A stretch of 64,000 nt of DNA. Source: Candidatus Sumerlaeia bacterium (lineage in GTDB: Bacteria; Sumerlaeota; Sumerlaeia; SLMS01; JAHLLQ01). Positions 61,482 through 64,000 of this stretch are shown in pieces (positions within the stretch are counted from its first letter, which is position 1; the number at the start of each line of letters is the position of its first letter). The position numbers and the translations under genes are program-made. Location: NCBI GenBank assembly GCA_019634695.1, contig JAHCAW010000014.1, positions 16,934-80,933 of the forward strand. Direction: 5' to 3'. The notes under the pieces were generated by a model, which saw only the letters and a list, made by a program, of their open reading frames with translations, was not told the origin of the DNA and made no database searches.

Positions 61482-62924
61482 ATGGGAAACCCCACCGCCT
61501 TCATGGAAATCCCGCGCGAGACGCCCCCGACGCGCCCCGTCGAGGAACGCCTCCACGATTGGAACGAAGTCTATCGCGAGTTCCCCGAGCCCAAGCGCCG
61601 CCAGCAGGCAAGCCGCTGCATGGACTGCGGCATTCCCTTCTGCAATCAGGGCTGCCCGCTCGGCAACCTGATCCCGGACTGGAACGAGCTCGTGACGCGG
61701 GGGCATTGGCGCCAGGCGATCGAGGCGCTGCATCGCACGAACAACTTCCCGGAGTTCACCGGCAAGGTCTGTCCCGCGCCGTGCGAGGCGGCCTGTGTGC
61801 TCGGCATCAACGAGCCGCCCGTCGCCATCAAGCTCTCCGAGATCGGCATCATCGAGCGCGCGTACGCCGAGGGCTGGGTGCAGCCGCGCCCGCCGCGCCG
61901 CCGCACGGGCAAGAAGGTCGCCGTCGTCGGCTCCGGCCCCGCGGGTCTGGCCTGCGCGGACCAGCTCAACAAGGCCGGCCATACGGTCGTCGTCTTCGAG
62001 CGCGCCCCGCGTCCCGGCGGCCTGCTGACGTTCGGCATCCCGGACTTCAAGCTTGAGAAGCACGTCGTGGATCGCCGGCTCGACCTCATGCGCGCCGAGG
62101 GCGTGCAGTTCCGCTGCTCGGTCGCCATCGGCAAGGACGTCAGCGCCGACGATCTGTGCTCCGAATTCGACGCCATCGCCCTGTGCATGGGTGCCACCGC
62201 GCCGCGCGATTTGAAGACCCCCGGCCGCGAGCTCGACGGCATCCTCTTCGCCATGGACTATCTAGGCCCGCAAAACCACGTGAACTACGGCGACCTGCCC
62301 GCCGGCGTCCGCCACGTCGATGCCCGCGACAAACATGTCGTCATCATCGGCGGCGGCGACACCGGCGCGGACTGCTACGGCACCGCGCTGCGCCAGGGCG
62401 CCAAGTCCGTCACGCAATTCGAGTTCCTGCCCAAGCCCCCGCCCCAGCGCGCCGACTACAACCCCTGGCCCGAATGGCCGATGATCTTCCGCACGTCGAG
62501 CGCCCACGAAGAAGGCGGCACGCGCGACTGGGCCATCGACACAAGGGCGTTTCTGGACGACGGCGCCGGCCGCGTCCGCGCCCTGCGCGCCGTTCGTCTC
62601 GATTGGACAGACGGCCCGCCCGCACAACGCAAATTCACCGAAGTACCCAATAGCGAATTCGAACTCCCCGCCGACCTCGTTCTCCTCGCCATCGGCTACG
62701 CCGGCCCCGAGAAGCGCGGACCCGTTGAGGAGCTCGGGCTCACGCTCGACCCCCGCGGCAACATCGCCACCGACGCCCAGTACATGACCTCCATGCCCGG
62801 CGTCTTCGCCGCCGGCGACGCCCGCCGCGGCCAGTCCCTCGTCGTCTGGGCCATCGCCGAAGGCCGCAAAGCCGCCCGAGGCGTGGACCTGTACCTCATG
62901 GGCTCGAGCGATCTTCCGGGATAG
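61482..62924 (+). CDS. gltD: glutamate synthase small subunit
   Basis: 480 residues. The N-terminal cysteine region that holds the 4Fe-4S clusters is complete (CMDCGIPFCNQGCPLGN, residues 46-62; KVCPAPCEAACVLG about 97-110). FAD-binding GSGPAGLACAD and NADPH-binding GGGDTGADCYG follow, and GVFAAGDARRGQSLVVWAI closes the FAD site. It feeds electrons from NADPH to GltB. The GltB-GltD order with a short gap implies one operon. Confidence 0.96.
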   Translation: MGNPTAFMEIPRETPPTRPVEERLHDWNEVYREFPEPKRRQQASRCMDCGIPFCNQGCPLGNLIPDWNELVTRGHWRQAIEALHRTNNFPEFTGKVCPAPCEAACVLGINEPPVAIKLSEIGIIERAYAEGWVQPRPPRRRTGKKVAVVGSGPAGLACADQLNKAGHTVVVFERAPRPGGLLTFGIPDFKLEKHVVDRRLDLMRAEGVQFRCSVAIGKDVSADDLCSEFDAIALCMGATAPRDLKTPGRELDGILFAMDYLGPQNHVNYGDLPAGVRHVDARDKHVVIIGGGDTGADCYGTALRQGAKSVTQFEFLPKPPPQRADYNPWPEWPMIFRTSSAHEEGGTRDWAIDTRAFLDDGAGRVRALRAVRLDWTDGPPAQRKFTEVPNSEFELPADLVLLAIGYAGPEKRGPVEELGLTLDPRGNIATDAQYMTSMPGVFAAGDARRGQSLVVWAIAEGRKAARGVDLYLMGSSDLPG

Positions 62925-63256
62925 CCCCCCTGGGAACGCACCCCTGGGAGTGCCGAGCCCCAGCTCGGCACTCTCAATGGACCCAATGGACTTGATGGAC
63001 CGGATGGACGTACTCCTTCGCCCGCCCTTCTCCGATGGCTGCACGGGGCGCCTGTGAAGGTCCATCCGATCCATCTCGTCCATACGCTCCATCATGCCCA
63101 TTCGACTTCTCCCGCGGCAACGGCCTCGCCGAGCTGGGGCTCGGCGCTCCCAGGAGTTCGGCGCCCCCAGCGCCAACTCTCCTTGCCCGGCGAACCCACT
63201 TCCGCCCCAGATTGTCCCACGATCAGGACATTCTCGACTCCCCGGGGCCCCGCACC
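62925..63256. other. intergenic region filled by a compound inverted repeat
   Basis: No gene is supported in these 332 bases. They hold the element at 62943-63154 and, further right, variants of the same CCCCCAG/CGGCGC words. The promoter of the caspase-like gene must lie at the right end; ATTGTCCCACGATCAGGACA just before it has no clear -35/-10 boxes. Confidence 0.5.
62943..63154. mobile_element. compound inverted-repeat (MITE/BIME-like) element with inner ATGGAC arrays
   Basis: The outer left arm 62943-62969 (begins CCTGGGAGTGCCGAGCCCCA) and outer right arm 63128-63154 (begins GCCGAGCTGGGGCTCGGCGC) are inverted copies with one mismatch in 27. Each arm is itself a hairpin; the left forms an 11-bp perfect stem, GAGTGCCGAGC with GCTCGGCACTC, around CCCA. 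Between them lie four ATGGAC units at 62977, 62986, 62995 and 63004 and four inverted units at 63060, 63069, 63078 and 63087, all nine bases apart. The region could fold into one long cruciform. No coding content is supported. Confidence 0.6.
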
Positions 63257-64000
63257 ATGCAATTGCCCGCCCGGATTGCCCTTTGGACCATCGCCTTGGC
63301 CCTGCTAGCCGCCGTGGCCGGCGCCCAGCCCGATGCATCGGACACCAAGGCCCTCGGGCCCATCACGCACGAATCGCTTGCCCGCGCCGGCGTTACGTTC
63401 GATCCCTCCCAGTCCCGCGGTGTCTTCATTGGCGTCAACGCCTACACCAGCTCCCTCGGCGCCACGCGGCCGCCCAACCTCAAGTCCTGCGTCAATGATG
63501 CCGTGGACTTGGCCGCCGCCTTCTGGGGGCTCGGCCTGATCCAGCCCGCCGGCATCACGCTCGTCCTCTCCGGCACGCCGTCGAAGCCCGACTCCGCCGC
63601 CGCGCTTGAGCGCCTGCGCGCCGCCGGAGCCAACGTTGCCGCCAACGCCCGCCGCGACACCATCGACGAAGCGGTCGCCGCGGCCTCCGCGGCCGCCGGG
63701 CCCGACGGCATTCTCTTCCTGGCTTGGAGCGCCCACGGCTTCGAACTCAACGGCGTCCAGTATCTGACGCCGGAGAACTTCTACGCCTCGGCCGACCCGC
63801 CCCCGACACACGAAATCCAGAGCCGCGCGCTGTCGGAGGCCACGCTCGCCTCCGTGGCCCAGCGCTCGCCCGCCGCCCGCCGCGTCCTGCTCTTCGACGC
63901 CTGCCGCGAATCCAAGGCCTTCGCCCCCGGCATCCCGCAACTCATCGCCGGCGCCGCCGGTATGGTCACGCTCTACGCCGTCACCAGCGGCGAACTCGCG
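63257..64000 (+). CDS. secreted caspase-family (C14) protease, 3' end beyond the window
   Basis: 248 residues are visible from ATG 63257 and the frame is open to the right edge. A signal peptide (IALWTIALALLAAVAGAQ) leads to a caspase p20-like fold: RGVFIGVNAYTSSLGATRPP then LKSCVNDAVDLAAAFWGLGL, the catalytic His in FLAWSAHGFELNGVQYL and the catalytic Cys in VLLFDACRESKA. The Cys-His dyad and the DACR motif are those of bacterial metacaspase/orthocaspase-like proteins. Secretion and the missing C terminus (often carrying binding or FGE-sulfatase-like domains) leave its role open. Confidence 0.8.
   Translation, partial: MQLPARIALWTIALALLAAVAGAQPDASDTKALGPITHESLARAGVTFDPSQSRGVFIGVNAYTSSLGATRPPNLKSCVNDAVDLAAAFWGLGLIQPAGITLVLSGTPSKPDSAAALERLRAAGANVAANARRDTIDEAVAAASAAAGPDGILFLAWSAHGFELNGVQYLTPENFYASADPPPTHEIQSRALSEATLASVAQRSPAARRVLLFDACRESKAFAPGIPQLIAGAAGMVTLYAVTSGELA

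Noticed and set aside
56681..61504. Minus-strand open frame of about 1600 codons opposite gltB
   Set aside because: It mirrors gltB exactly, is Arg/Ala/Asp-rich with no motifs, and arises because GC-rich third positions suppress stops on the other strand.
62262..63338. Minus-strand gene covering the compound inverted repeat
   Set aside because: Its residues over the repeat (Met-Asp and Ser-Ile periodic) come from the ATGGAC arrays, and the rest is antisense to gltD.

Overview
The window is GC-rich bacterial DNA with strong G/C bias at third codon positions, which is why long antisense open frames shadow most real genes. It encodes LptA/OstA-like periplasmic proteins, a Wza-type outer-membrane export lipoprotein, other lipoproteins and a PilC-type platform protein, so the cell is a diderm (Gram-negative-type) bacterium. 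The mix of an export-type exopolysaccharide locus, a four-helix-bundle cassette, dispersed palindromic repeats and giant carboxypeptidase-regulatory-like repeat proteins would suit an uncultured phylum such as Sumerlaeota, Hydrogenedentota or a PVC-related lineage. The sequence alone does not settle which one. No rRNA, tRNA or CRISPR array was seen.

Layout. 1-10 kb: a truncated membrane protein, an 18-bp tandem repeat, a TPR membrane protein, a MITE-like inverted-repeat element, ygfZ-nfo, a small lower-GC accessory island (four-helix-bundle gene with inverted-repeat flanks, ankyrin protein, lipoprotein), then trxB, holB and two coupled OstA-like genes. 10.0-21.2 kb (minus strand): assembly and export half of an exopolysaccharide locus: NusG/RfaH-like antiterminator, Wza-like exporter, WecA-like initiating transferase, Wzc-like tyrosine kinase with a YG-repeat tail, O-antigen ligase/Wzy-like protein, a TPR partner, two paralogous FecR-like secreted proteins and a VanZ protein. 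21.2-21.7 kb: a divergent intergenic region with a perfect 15-bp hairpin. 21.7-44.2 kb (plus strand): synthesis half: UDP-sugar dehydrogenase, epimerase, sulfotransferase, MurA-like and MurB-like enzymes (the latter with an apparent 5' frameshift), acyltransferase, flippase, three glycosyltransferases, CapA-like protein, asparagine-synthase-like enzyme, a second Wzy-like protein, bi-domain dehydrogenase, a toxin-antitoxin pair, heparinase II/III-like lyase, WecG and WecB. 44.4-47.2 kb: tig-clpP1-clpP2. 47.5-51.6 kb: a 1369-residue surface-type repeat protein. 52.0-64.0 kb: aminotransferase, PilC, AarF/UbiB kinase, gltB-gltD, a compound inverted-repeat element and the start of a secreted caspase-like protease.

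How the genes fit together. The two divergent arms look like one Wzx/Wzy-type system. WecA would load the first sugar phosphate on undecaprenyl phosphate. WecB, WecG, the UDP-sugar dehydrogenase and the epimerase would supply and add amino sugars and uronic acids. The sulfotransferase, acyltransferase, MurA/MurB-like pair and asparagine-synthase-like enzyme could decorate the polymer. Wzx and Wzy would flip and polymerise, and Wzc and Wza would control length and export. The MurA/MurB-like pair and the twin FecR-like proteins are the least conventional parts of the locus.
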